Source of the DNA: Henricia sp. BOLD:AAB3569 | Lineage: Eukaryota; Echinodermata; Asteroidea; Spinulosida; Echinasteridae | Direction: 5' to 3' | DNA: 64,000 bases | NCBI GenBank assembly: GCA_037783545.1 | Contig: JBBELK010000620.1 | Span: forward strand, 310,001-374,000 | Part shown: positions 47,701 to 57,800 of the stretch, piece after piece | How the letters are laid out: each line of letters begins with the position of its first letter | Position numbering within the stretch: the first letter of the stretch is position 1 | Program-made: the position numbers and the translations under genes | The notes under the pieces: model-generated | What the model was told of the DNA's origin: nothing | What the model saw: only the letters and a program-made list of their open reading frames with translations | The model's database searches: none

Positions 47701-49488
47701 AGATCTTGCATTCTCGGCCAAATTTCTCTTTAGTCTGCAAAACATGGATTGGAAACAAGGTAGGAAAAATAAAAGTACACGTATGAACAAAATGTAAGAA
47801 GCACTTTATAGAACAATTGAAAATGGAGTTCTTTTGTGAATGTTATCTTATGCATGTGACACAATCGTGCAAAAGCAAAATGCCAAATTCTGCATTTTTG
47901 ACTAAATTAGGCACAAGAGTTCAATTTTTGTTGGTGGGTTTTGGAGACCATGGAATATATTCAGAATCTATCCAATGAAATGTATGCTACGGTTCTAAAT
48001 GTCGGTATAGTCGCCAGCATCGTGACCATCACCTCGCCATCCTATTCATCAGCCATTGTTCATCAATAGGGTGATGAGGTCACGGACATGTCGACTATAC
48101 CGATATTTAAGTTAGATGTCTAGATGAAATTTCTGCAAACTGGCTGAAACAAATTTCTTTTAGCATTGTGTAAAATGTTTCAGGGTGCAAAAGTGTGCAC
48201 TTTGCTATTATTTCAAGTTTTCGTACTGCAATCCTGAATGCAGTACAGTAACAAGAGTGAAAATCACAACCGTAGTAGTACCACTTACCATGCGAATATA
48301 AGGGTTATCTCCAAGACATGTTTGGCACAAAATGGGAAAGTCCTGAAAAGAAAGGAGTCGGTGGTAAATAAAATAAATTAAATTGCCTTCATATTGAAGT
48401 ATCCTGGGTATGAGGGCGCTTTGCATCACGCCGCTTTTTGTAGCACTGGTGCATTCACTTTCACTAACGATTCCTCTCGGAAATGGATGTATTTTAAAAA
48501 GCACAACACAGCAACCACTTTTTTTGCGGCCAAACTGTTTTTAAAATCTGTTGGACCTTGTCTGTGTCTGTAGCATGAAGGGGTTTTTAAGTCAAAATTG
48601 GATTTTTGAAAAGTCCCTTATTTTTTAGCGTGGCGCAGCACCAGGGATCCCTGTTAGCGAAATTTGCAGAAAAATTCGCAAAGAAATGTTTCACGTCCTA
48701 TTTTTGTCGTCGACCGATCGCCGTGCATGCGTCAACATGGCCAGGTCGAGTCGGCTCGGTTTACAGTCAACTCGACTCGTACCAACTCGACCGTTGTACC
48801 AACTCTACCGTCGTACCAACTCTACCGTCGTACTAGACCCGTGAACGTGGCGTTGTATACAACGCCACGTTCTTGTGTCATTTTGAACCTAGCGAAAATC
48901 GATCCGCCATCCATAATTCCGTATGGGTGTTGAGTACTCACCTAGAAATCTATTTTCCCGTCCGATTGTTCAGGCTGTGTAATTTCGACGAAATTTGCCC
49001 ATCGGTAAAGACCCATACGAACGTGTAGAATTAGATTTTAACCTGACAAGGGCCAGGGAGCCTGACATCTGACTCCGGACGAGTAACCGGGTCATTTGCG
49101 TGCAACAGATCGACGGCTGTTTCATGTCGCAACCCCGAAAAAACGGTCGAGTTGGTACGACGGTCGAGTTGGTACGACGGTCGAGTTGGTAGGAGTCGAG
49201 TTGGCAAACGGTCGAGTTGACCTGCACCCTTTTGGTCGAGGTCCGCGTCGCCGTCGGCGTCGGTTCGTACCGGTAGCTCTCCGGCATGTCCGGCCGGTCC
49301 ATCAACTTCCAAAGAAATAAAATCATGTTCAGTAGAGAGGCAAGGATTTATATTTTGTGGATCCAGTAAGACGAGAGTTTCTTTAATTAGCCAATTCATT
49401 CATTTGTTGCTTATTTAATACAGAAAACGCTTACCGATTCTTCCCAGTTTTGCCGATTGTACGTGTTCGTGCTTTTGCTTGCCGCCAT
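38728..49488 (-). CDS. RBM22: RBM22, pre-mRNA splicing factor (9 exons)
   Basis: This predicts a 475-residue spliceosome protein, the orthologue of human RBM22 and yeast Ecm2/Slt11. It contacts the U6 snRNA and helps shape the catalytic core. Exons (minus): 49435-49488, 48289-48342, 47572-47734, 46953-47053, 45691-45863, 44789-44989, 40527-40777, 39248-39469, 38728-38936; all phases agree. The start [18 protein letters not shown] matches the conserved N-terminus. The Cys-rich N-terminal module runs CQTC..CKIC..CQTC..CQTC (about residues 23-84). The C3H1 zinc finger is C165, C173, C179, H183. An RRM spans about 232-303 ([15 protein letters not shown]). The Pro-rich tail ends near [11 protein letters not shown], as in vertebrates, but has extra GPP/RPPPPG repeats, so the protein is about 55 residues longer than human RBM22. 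The intron after exon 5 has a GC donor (AG|GCGAGT). Introns are crowded with repeats. Identification is very secure. Confidence 0.97.
39777..39920 (+). repeat. Duplicated block, copy 2, RBM22 intron 7
   Basis: This is the partner of 23817-23945. It lies between exons 7 and 8 on the plus-strand reading of the repeat, antisense to RBM22. Confidence 0.7.
40016..40150. mobile_element. Diverged CAGCAGCCGATTTCAC-type MITE
   Basis: It retains AGTGGACTTGCGCAATTGCG and CATGAAATTGACTGCTGTA near the right end, as in the copy at 42731-42852. The left half is decayed. Confidence 0.45.
41037..41195. repeat. Degenerate CACTTCGCCC repeats with inverted end
   Basis: About eight copies of a word like CACTTCGCCCCAAA follow each other at about 20-bp spacing. 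The last two are inverted (GGGCGAAGTGG, GGGCGAAATG). Confidence 0.7.
41210..42960 (+). repeat. ~350-bp degenerate tandem repeat with CRE palindromes
   Basis: It is bounded by GATCGGG/CCCGATCACC words at 41213-41240 and CCCGATCACCTGGCG near 42920. Inside, segments recur at about 350 bp: AAATGCTTCCGTCT at about 41455 and 41808, and CAGACTTTCACCAGC at about 41697 and 42050. Each unit ends with TGACGTCAT then TCAAATTAC. Six perfect TGACGTCA sites occur, near 41398, 41409, 41750, 42100, 42406 and 42582. No coding frame is credible. Confidence 0.7.
42731..42852. mobile_element. Near-perfect hairpin MITE, CAGCAGCCGATTTCAC type
   Basis: The arms begin CAGCAGCCGATTTCACGAAA and are complementary almost throughout, with a loop of about 20 bp (GTTATTGCGCAAGTA region). 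It contains TTGCGCAATT-type palindromes. It lies inside the 40856-43106 element. Confidence 0.85.
43362..44626 (+). repeat. 15-copy tandem array, 83-85 bp unit
   Basis: Units start AACAGGAACCTTGTATTATC at 43362, 43447, 43532, 43617, 43702, 43785, 43870, 43955, 44040, 44123, 44206, 44291, 44376, 44459 and 44542. Length changes come mainly from TATATAAC versus TATAAC. The copies are nearly identical, and variants (CCCAACG versus CCTGATG/CCTGACG) cluster at one end. It lies in RBM22 intron 6. Confidence 0.95.
44636..44657 (-). mobile_element. Tigger/pogo-like terminus next to the array
   Basis: The sequence TTATCAAGGTTCAACTG is an inverted match to the ends at 37262-38107 (CAGT-GAACCTCG type). 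No left partner is obvious, so the 85-bp array may be an expansion inside a decayed element. Confidence 0.4.
44990..45690 (-). other. GC-AG intron 5 of RBM22
   Basis: On the minus strand exon 5 ends CCATACAG and the intron starts GCGAGTGG; the acceptor is TATTCCACAG before exon 6. It splits codon 182, between the third cysteine and the histidine of the C3H1 finger. Using the next GT (four bases later) would shift the frame. Confidence 0.75.
45904..46577. mobile_element. Nested inverted-repeat elements in RBM22 intron 4
   Basis: The outer ends GCGTGTTTCTATTGA (45906) and TCAATAGAAACACGC (46559) are perfect inverted copies. An inner element at 45927-46202 has ends GGGCCCAATTTCCTAGAGCT and AGCTCTATGAAATTGGGCCC. 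Confidence 0.75.
47185..47350 (+). mobile_element. SINE body fragment, antisense to RBM22
   Basis: It contains TTGAGCAAGGCACTTTCCAA and CTCTCCACCCAGGGGTGAAT, the typical SINE body words seen at 6448 and 28071, followed by a different tail. Confidence 0.5.
47462..47530 (+). mobile_element. tRNA-like SINE head, antisense to RBM22
   Basis: Box-A-like TTAGGTGTAGAGCATCTGG and box B GGTTCGAGTCCC are separated by a tRNA-like distance. The acceptor stem does not close. Confidence 0.45.
47997..48110. mobile_element. Hairpin MITE in RBM22 intron 2
   Basis: The left arm AAATGTCGGTATAGTCG and right arm CGACTATACCGATATTT are inverted and extend through GTGACC and CACCTCG words to a loop of about 25 bp. 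Confidence 0.7.
48740..49235. mobile_element. Element with inverted arms of ~20-bp tandem repeats
   Basis: The left arm (48756-48835) repeats GTACCAACTCGACCGT-like units. The right arm (49139-49220) repeats the complement, ACGGTCGAGTTGGTACG. They face each other across about 300 bp of RBM22 intron 1. Confidence 0.7.
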
Positions 49489-49566
49489 GTTTGCTAGAAA
49501 ATGGCGCCCTCTATCGGCTTGCTCACATACTAGACTGGTTCCAGTCCATATATTCTTCATACGAAC

Positions 49567-49679
49567 CGGGGGCGAGTTCAATAGCATAATACGTACGCCG
49601 GTATTGGGTATTTTCCTATACCTTCACCGTTGAAGGTATTGTCGGTATGCATACGTATTGCGCTATTGAACGCGCCTCC
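49567..49679. mobile_element. Hairpin MITE, GCGTTCAATAGCGC family, copy 2 of 2
   Basis: It is an opposite-orientation copy of 22849-22961, with shared core ACCTTCACCGTTGAAGGTAT and end GCGCTATTGAACGCGCC. It lies about 80 bp upstream of the RBM22 start codon. Confidence 0.85.
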
Positions 49680-49684
49680 GATTA

Positions 49685-49914
49685 CACGTATTGATCACGT
49701 TCAAATGACGTCACTTCCTACAACACGTGTACAAATCGTCACGTGCATCATGATTTTGAGCGTATTTTTTGGTGACGCGCATCGATTGCGCCGTATTTCG
49801 AACAACACACGCGCGTGTTTGGAACATGTTCCAGCGTGTGCGTGCGCGTACTTTATGGCGTTTAATACGCAGTAGCCTTTTTTCCTACGAAGATGGCGTC
49901 TGTGAACGTGATCA
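49685..49914 (+). mobile_element. TGATCACGTTCA-type MITE, copy 3 of 3
   Basis: The ends TTGATCACGTTCA and TGAACGTGATCAA are perfect inverted repeats. The inside has AAATGACGTCACTTCC, AACACACGCGCGTGTT and AACATGTTCC palindromic words. Confidence 0.85.
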
Positions 49915-52400
49915 ATTCGTGCCACGGACGTATATATAATTTCTGGACTCGCAATGCAAATGCTTTACCGTGGTCGTGCGTGAAGCCAAGCGGCCATTTT
50001 GCAGTGCCTATTGAAACGTGCGTAAACACCGCGACATGTGTGAAAATGCACAAACTCGTCCTGCGTGCGTGGCGTATACGTTAGTCGTGCTAAACAAATG
50101 TTTTTGTTGTCAAATTGCGTTTTCGCCGAGCTCATTTCGGTAATATTTTACTTTAATACCTGCAGGGCAGTTAACTTATTCTAGCTTATCAACCACCGAA
50201 AAGTGAAATTCGGATAAAAAAATGATGATTTTTGGGTGGAAAAATTTGAACAACGTTCTTTGAAAAAACATTCGGATTTTGTGCATAGCCATAGCTTAGC
50301 CTACGGTTAAAAAAAGTGCAGGTATATGAAAGTAAAATCTTTCCAGTTCCCGTTAAATTTTACTTGGGTGCAACATTTTCAGTGAAAACAATAGAAGTAA
50401 AGTGCATGGAGGGAGCTGCCATTTTCGACAGGCATACACACGGTGAATTTGCACTATGCCACGTTTTGTTCTGGGAAGGCTTTGCGACATTCCACCGGTA
50501 GCCTATACCGTGTAAAATGAGTGGTTTTTTTTGGGTCACAAAGCCCACCAATTTCCTATGCATACCTATTACCATTGTTAAATAGCCCCAAGCCACAACT
50601 ATCACACCAAGTATACAAGGTCATGCAAGCAGGGCCTATCCTACGCCTAGTTAGACTACTATAGGGTGGCCTGCTCCAAGTGGAAAGTCCCTTGCAAAGC
50701 AAACTCCCAAAAATTTGATTTTATTCAAAGTGCAATCCAAATTTCAAACATGCAACGTTTATTAGTGCAAAATCAAGACTTTTTAAATTATCAGTCATTG
50801 ATTTGTCATGAACTTTTATTCCTGTAATTGGCAGTCCTTCCGCTGTTGGATGTGGTGAATAAATAAATAAATGATGACCAGATGACATTTTTTACCCACC
50901 AATTTTTCCCACGGGTGTTGAGTATTTTGGGGAAGTATTTATAAAACTGGGATTGCACTCTAAAAAATTGATGGAATCAAACGGCTGCCCACTTCTAACA
51001 CTCCACCCGGGACATTTAAGAAAACTTTTTTGGAAGATGTCAAATACTTTTACACTTAAAATTATGATTAAAACGGTCTGTAACAAAACAGTCAGTGACA
51101 CTACATCAAGTACATGTAAAAATAAACTTGAATTTATTTCATTAACCCATGAAGTGCAACTTCTCACAGTACTTGTCCGCCACAATACTGGCAGGGTTAG
51201 TTGACCAAGAGCAGATCTACAATAACTTTCATCTTTTCAAATATTCAGGTTATTTCTCTATGTACTTAAAAAAACAACATGCACAGAGTGCACATATTTC
51301 CTATATACATGTACATATAACCAGGGACCAATTTCATGCAAAATTGGTTAATTTGCTTTATAAAAATTAGTTACCAGTCATGTCAAAGTCTCATGTGATG
51401 TATATTGTAATTGACTCGTGTTTTGCTATTTTTGCTAAGAACACAAGTTAACGTACAATTTTGACTGCTAACCCATTTTTTAAAAAAGCAAACAAATTTG
51501 GTCCTCGGGACACTTGCTTTGAGACATTTTTACATACATGTTGTTACACGCTTCTTTCGCCTACACAATCTTAAAAGTTAGTCATAATGTACATGATTGG
51601 TTAGCCGTTGTATACTTTATCTAACTTTTGAGAAAACAGTCAAAAACTGTGTCGTTATTCTTCGAAAGCTTCACAGTCACTTCGCCCAAAAATAATCATT
51701 GATAAACTGCAATGTTAAGCTTAGTACATAACATAAAGCATACAATCGCACTGGAAGACCCTGGCTCATTATGGGGTCAAACGTGTTTAATTACTTCATT
51801 CTTACCGTAAATTTCAAATGCGGATTTCAAATGGTTTGTTTCCATGCAAGGCATTGTGGGTTCGGGTTTTACCTTAGTACAATATCAGGATTTATCATGT
51901 TTTCGGCTAACAAATTACATTTAAAACTATTTTCCATTCTTAACATACGACATGCTTTCCTCCAATAGTACATGTACTGCATAAACTGTGCTTGCTCTGC
52001 CAATGCGAGTCCCTCTATGACATGGAAGTTGTACTGTGAGCTTGGCAGATCTCCTGGCGTCAGTCAGGTAGATTTCTGAGCTCTGCAGACAAAGGTTAAG
52101 GAAAACAAGGAAGTAGTAGACATTAGTCATGACAACATGTTATGTAAACAAAGGGAGATGATAATTTGATAAAGTTTTAATATGCCCCAACTATGACAAC
52201 AGTCCTAACTTACTGTCACAGCTTTCCCAACAATAGGACTAGCCCAAAAAGAACTGGGTCAGCAGCCCAAACTTTTTGCTAGGATCACAATAAAATGAGA
52301 CATGATTGCCGTATGTGGGGCATAAAAGAGTAGCATAGTCTTCACATGCGGCTATAAATGGAAACTGGACAATACCCTGTTTCTCTCACTTTTATGTGAC

Positions 52401-52562
52401 AAGCCATCTGCTGATGTTGAAAGAGCTCGGAGCAAGTCCAAACAACAGATTCACCATTTCCGACGTAGAAAATGTGTGGATGCCCGTCACATGTTAAAGC
52501 TGGCAAGGAACTATCTGGGGAGATTGAATGAGATAATTGAAAGATTTAGAATTACCAAGTAA
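52401..52562 (+). other. Possible exon-like frame, helical and basic, 53 codons
   Basis: After a pyrimidine tract ending GTGACAAG, a frame reads PSADVERARSKSKQQIHHF, then a basic segment RRRKCVDARHMLKLARNYLG, to a stop at 52560. It has no ATG at its start. The composition looks more protein-like than neighbouring frames, but I do not recognise the family. It lies inside the 3.84-kb TIR element and might be a transposase remnant or chance. Confidence 0.2.
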
Positions 52563-53004
52563 TGGGGAGAAACAGTCAGGACCTAGATTGAACAAAAAAA
52601 TGTTTCTGTTCATGTCGTTAAATCCAGCCCATATGGACACAACATGGTTTCAGGACAATGGTAATACTTTGGAATACATGTCGGTCATTTTTTTCGCCCC
52701 ATGTCATAAGTTCCCCACATCGCTACTTCACACATTTTTTGACTGTAAATACGCTGACCCTAAATTGTGAATGACATTGAGATGTCATTATTTTTTCTCC
52801 AATGTTTAGCCTAAACTGAGCATTACATGCTGTAACGTAAATGTCGGCATATACCTGGCAACTACATGTATACATGTCAACATTTACGTTACATGTTTTG
52901 TTTCCCGCAAAACCAGTTTTAAACATTTGTAATACTCGCCGATGAAAACTAACGACTTGTCCATATTGTCATGATTGTCCATGCATTACAAATTGTGTGC
53001 ATCT

Positions 53005-53400
53005 GGCCAGGTGGGAATCAGGTCAAGTCGCTCCCTGGCCGAGTTACCCCTCCCCTACTCACCCCTTTCTAACTCGTTCACGACTTCGCTTCCCATGTAC
53101 ATACAAAGTCATGTACGAATATGAGTCCTCTCATCCCCGGACCAACTTGTCCCTTGGTCAACTCATCCTCATGTCAGCTATACAGGCCTATGAGTATAAC
53201 GCCGGTTAAACATATCAATATTTCTCAATTCTTTCCCCAAAAAATAAAAGGAATATTTATGTAGACCTACTTGTATACTGGGGACGAGATGACCTGGGGA
53301 CAACTTGACCCTGGGACGAGTTAACCTGGGTATCAGTTTTGTGGGGCGAATTTACCCAGGCCAGGCAGAGGCGAGTTGATGACTCGCGGACGAGATGACG
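53005..53400. repeat. Facing ACTCGTCCC-type repeats inside the 3.84-kb element
   Basis: Words such as GGTCAACTCATCC and GACCAACTTGTCCC on the left face GACAACTTGACCCTGGGACG and GGACGAGATGACC on the right. The pattern resembles a short TIR element with subterminal repeats. Confidence 0.4.
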
Positions 53401-54895
53401 TACCCGTTTCGCGGTATTCAATGCTACAGAGTAGGCTACAGTCACAGTGTTGTTGATTTCGAAAGTCACAACACCAAGTTTTAAAAATACGCTAAAATTA
53501 CGTTTTTTTTATTCTAAACTTACCGAGTTTATTTCCCCTATGTAAAACAACAAGGCGGAAACACTGGGCAGGTTGCAAAATGTGGAAACCAAAAGGATCG
53601 CTTCAAAATCGCGAAAATCTTCGTCGAAAAGCGACCGTGCCCATAGCCCGCCGTGCAAATTTTTGTCGAACGGAGGCACAGTAAAATGGCGGTAGTCTGG
53701 TTCGGGTTTTACTTCGACGTTTCGGGCACATTGCGAGTCCAGAAATTATATATACGTCCGTGATTCGTGCACGTATGTGGACCAGGAATCAGTTTATCCA
53801 CGCATCATCTGAAGATTCGCTCGTACCCACCACCCTTATAGGCAGTATAGACCAATCCTGCTATGTATTGCTGTTTCATTGACATTGTCACCGTTTTACT
53901 ATCATTAAAAATCCGAAATTGCATGAGTGTCTTTTTGACATACATGTAACTATAAACAAAATTCGATGATTATAAAATATTCTAAAATGTTTATGACATT
54001 AATTAAAAACAAATCAGCAAAAACAAATCAATGGATTTTAAAACTCAATTAAACCGATCACCTTTTAGGCCTACCATTTTAATATTTCCAACAATCCAAA
54101 CACGCAACAAAAAAAGCAAATCATGTTAACCCCTTACATTTTAAAAGTTTAAACCTTCGCAACTGCTTTAGATAAAAGTGCACCGCGTGTACGTGAACTA
54201 TTTTCACACCAGTTTTATCATAAACGCTGATGTCATTTCCGTATCTAAAACGTTTTTAAAACTGACAAATTTTTCGCTAATTACGTAATTAGTGCTTAAT
54301 TAATGGTAAAAATATTTTTAAAAATTAGCATAAAATGGCGTACACAATTTCTTTAAAGCAGTGTTGCTGCCGGGTGTAGACGAACTGGCGCGTCAGCTTT
54401 ATTTATTATTATTATTATTATTTATTATTCCCATCATTAAATAGTGCTTAATAAATAAGCCGGTTCCAGAATACATTTTAGATCTGATTATAATGTCTCC
54501 TTTTTTTTGCCAAAATGTGCAAATGTCATAAACATAAATGGTAGTGCAATGTACGTGTAGGCCTACATTTTTCTTTAAAATAGCAGTGCATGCTGGACGG
54601 TGCACTGTCATAGTTGCGTTAGTTTGGTGAAATGGCGTGAATGATTATAATTTGTTGTATTATAGTGAAGTATGTTTCTTGTATTATTTGTGTGACGTGT
54701 TTTCGGTTGAGTTCAGAGACAGCACGTTGATGATATTGTATTATTTACGGCATTTGGACTGGAGACGAGTCTATACGAGTGGAAAATTCCACTGGCAGAA
54801 ACCGGTTCTGTCTGGTTAAGTGCTTGAGTGACATGCCGATGGCCAATCAGCGTTCGGCGTTGGTACGGTGGGCGGTCCTGTGATTTTTATGACAC

Positions 54896-57800
54896 AATAT
54901 GAGTGAACTTTGGCAGGTGTTATACTACTAGTACTATCTGTGTTTTTGCAGTGGTATTTTAGCCAACTTGTCAAATTGTAGAGCCACAATTACGATAATT
55001 GCCGTGGCAAGTAACGTAACCATGCAGGCGCGGATCCAGAGAGGGGGTTTGGGGTTTGGGGGGTCAAGCGCCACCCCCCCCCCCCCCCCCCCCTCCCCCC
55101 ACCCGCCCCCGCTTTGACTCCCAACCCCCCAAAAAAGAAATGTAACCATTTTCTTATATAAAAATTACTGGCAACCACCTCCCCCTTCCACCCTCCCCTC
55201 AACCCCAATTGGAACAAAGATTGGGGGTTGAAAGGGGGAGGGCACGCAGCCCCCTCCCCCTTTCGCTTAGAGACTTTGTCGGCACTCGCACTGGCAAAAC
55301 CCCCACCTGCAAAGATTCCTGGAACCGCCCCTGGTAACACTTCTGTTCTGTTTTTAAGGTCGGAGAGTGGCCCGGCCGCTAGAAAGCCTACGGTAACTCT
55401 TAAATATTTGTTTTCCAAAATTGTCTTCTAATCACAAAAGGCCTTTATACAGCAATATCTCGTATATAATCACATACAAACTATAGTGTATCTATTTACA
55501 TGCTAGGTCTTTACGTTTAACGGTGAAATTTAAAAGCAAAAAAAAACTCTCCGAAAAACAAACTGATTTTATACTTAAATCAAAGGATATACTGCTACAT
55601 GTGTAAACAAAATGGTAAAATATTTTACAATGACATGTGATCCTTTAGCACTGTTCATGGTTAGTCGTGTGAAGGAAACCCCCAAGTTGAAATTTGTTGT
55701 TAATATTACTACATGTACATGCACTAGTATTAATCATCAAAATAACATTGTTTTTACGTATAGTAGTATAACATTGATACAACAAAGTATTATTGTAAAG
55801 CTTTACACAATATGATGCATATCATACGAAAGTGATTACTATATGGATATTTTGTAACAATAATTATATGCTGTTCTATATAGTTGGGTGTAACTGAATA
55901 TTTTCATCATAATTTTGACAACGATTATATTTATGAAACTGCTAAAATGAACACATCTCTTGATCATGGTTTAACCGAACGCACTCAAATCGTCTTTACT
56001 CAATTTGGAATCCCTTCCACTCGCTCAGGTTTGCGAAAATCAGTTTATCCTCGCTGGTGACGGCAATGCCACGAAAAGGTGGGCTGATTTCATTCACGAA
56101 ACACCCCATAAAGGTACCGTAAGGAGAGTAATAGTGGGTGTGAACTTTGGGACCATCTTCTTCAGATATAGCCACGTAGATGATATCACGCTTATCACAG
56201 CACAGACCGACACAGCTGGTCTTTTTGCCTTCGTGTGCATCTTTGATACGTGGTTGGATAGTGAAACTGGTGACGCCATTGGTATATAGACCTTCAATTA
56301 TCGGCGGGCTCCTTGCGCAGATCAGAAGTCTCCCCTTGCTGGTAGACGTCAGGATGTCAGGCTTGATGTTGAGTGGTAGCTTGTGGATGACGCTGCCGTT
56401 GGTGAAGTCGTGTACCAAGACTCCCTGCCAGTTGCTGTAAGCAACAGCGATGCACTGATCCTTGTAGGGCGCCATGCTAATGGGGTTGCCAAGCGATATG
56501 TCAGAGTCGCCAAGGTGTATGGTAGTTGATGGACTGAATTGTAACTTACATTGTGAATTTGCCGGGTCAAAGAGACGAAAGTAGCCATCAAAACAGGTAT
56601 AATTGCCATTGGGGAACGTGGCAATCAGTTGAGCTGAGGAAATACAACAAAATAAATACATGTAGAATTTCAAAATGCTGTAGCTGGTAAAAGAAAAAAG
56701 AAAAAACAAAAACAGTGTGTATTTTCCGAATGAGATCTTCTAAATGCTGTGATGATGATACTAACTCAAATCTGGTCATTTGCTCCAATTGTCAGTTCAT
56801 CGCACTTTGCATCAAGTCAAGAAACGGCATCGATGAATTTAATATTATTGTTCGTTTAATTAAATATATGCATTTTTCTTCTCTTTTTTTGGTAGAAGAT
56901 TGTAATTTTAATACCTTTTTTTCTCGATGTTCCACTATACCATGCTCTCATACACCAAAACAATAATAAGTTCTGCTTCGACACATTCATTAATGTAACT
57001 CTAAATAACATGTTTTGAACGTGTACCTGTAGTGTGCGTGTATTGTACAGGCAGATAAAGAGAATACCTCGACGAACTTGAAGATTGTCCAATCAACAAC
57101 TTGCCATCTTTGAGTGAGCCAATATTGGTCACTTCCCCAGACCTAATGCTGTTTCTGTTTTCCAATGGTTTCCAAGTTGGGCCTATCACCACCTCGCCTA
57201 GCCCAGTATCATCTTTGCTTCTGAACTCGATCTTTGAAAACCCCGGGAGTAAGCACGGCGGGGATTCCTCGAGAAGACCGCGAAGTTCTTCATTTATGAC
57301 GGAGTGTAGTTGCAAGAAGTCGACATTGGAGGCAGTGTTCACAAAGTCTGTGGCAGTTTCCACGGAATGGCGGAGACAGACGATCTGGGCAGTTAGGATT
57401 TTACGTGTCTCCTGGATCACCTGTTGCCTGTGGCTGTACGTGTCGGTTATCAGTGATACCAGATGCTTCTTGCTGTCAGCTATCTTAGATGTGTCCTCCG
57501 TGATCTCCTTCTCGGCAGTGGCTTTCAAGTTGTCAACCATCGTTTGCACCTCTTGGTCCGTTTTTAAGAGCATACTGACTTTTTCGTTCAAAGTATCGAG
57601 GGTTTTGTCGATATTTGTGAATTGGTCGTCAATGGTTTTTGAATAGCTCTTCTTAGTTTCCTCCTCAGATCCTTTTGTTTTGTCACTTTTAGACTTGTAG
57701 AAGCGAATTCCGTTCTTGTGAAACACACTCAAGCGCTGCTTTTTCCGCCGAGTGATATCTTGCTCAATGTTGGCTGCACGTTCTTCGACCTTACTGCTTT

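Larger units (their letters stand above)
49923..53762. mobile_element. 3.84-kb DNA transposon, 34-bp TIRs, 8-bp TSD
   Basis: The left TIR 49923-49956 starts CACGGACGTATATATAATTT and ends CTCGCAATG. The right TIR 53729-53762 is its exact inverted copy. The 8-bp direct repeat ATTCGTGC flanks both ends (49915-49922 and 53763-53770). An 8-bp duplication fits hAT, P or Merlin-type elements. A GCCATTTT-AGTGCCT word about 70 bp inside each end extends the symmetry. No full transposase is visible, so it is probably non-autonomous or decayed. Confidence 0.85.
49489..55995. other. Intergenic region, RBM22 to TRIM-A
   Basis: It is filled mainly by MITEs at 49567-49679 and 49685-49914, the 3.84-kb TIR element at 49923-53762, and the left part of the TRIM duplication from about 54896. 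A homopolymer of about 22 C lies near 55073. No gene is supported with confidence. The RBM22 promoter should be just upstream of 49488. Confidence 0.55.

Noticed and set aside
54934..55418. 142-codon Gly-rich frame on the minus strand
   Set aside because: It reads through the C-homopolymer and a repeat that recurs at 60297-60765 with a different frame structure; it is repeat-derived.
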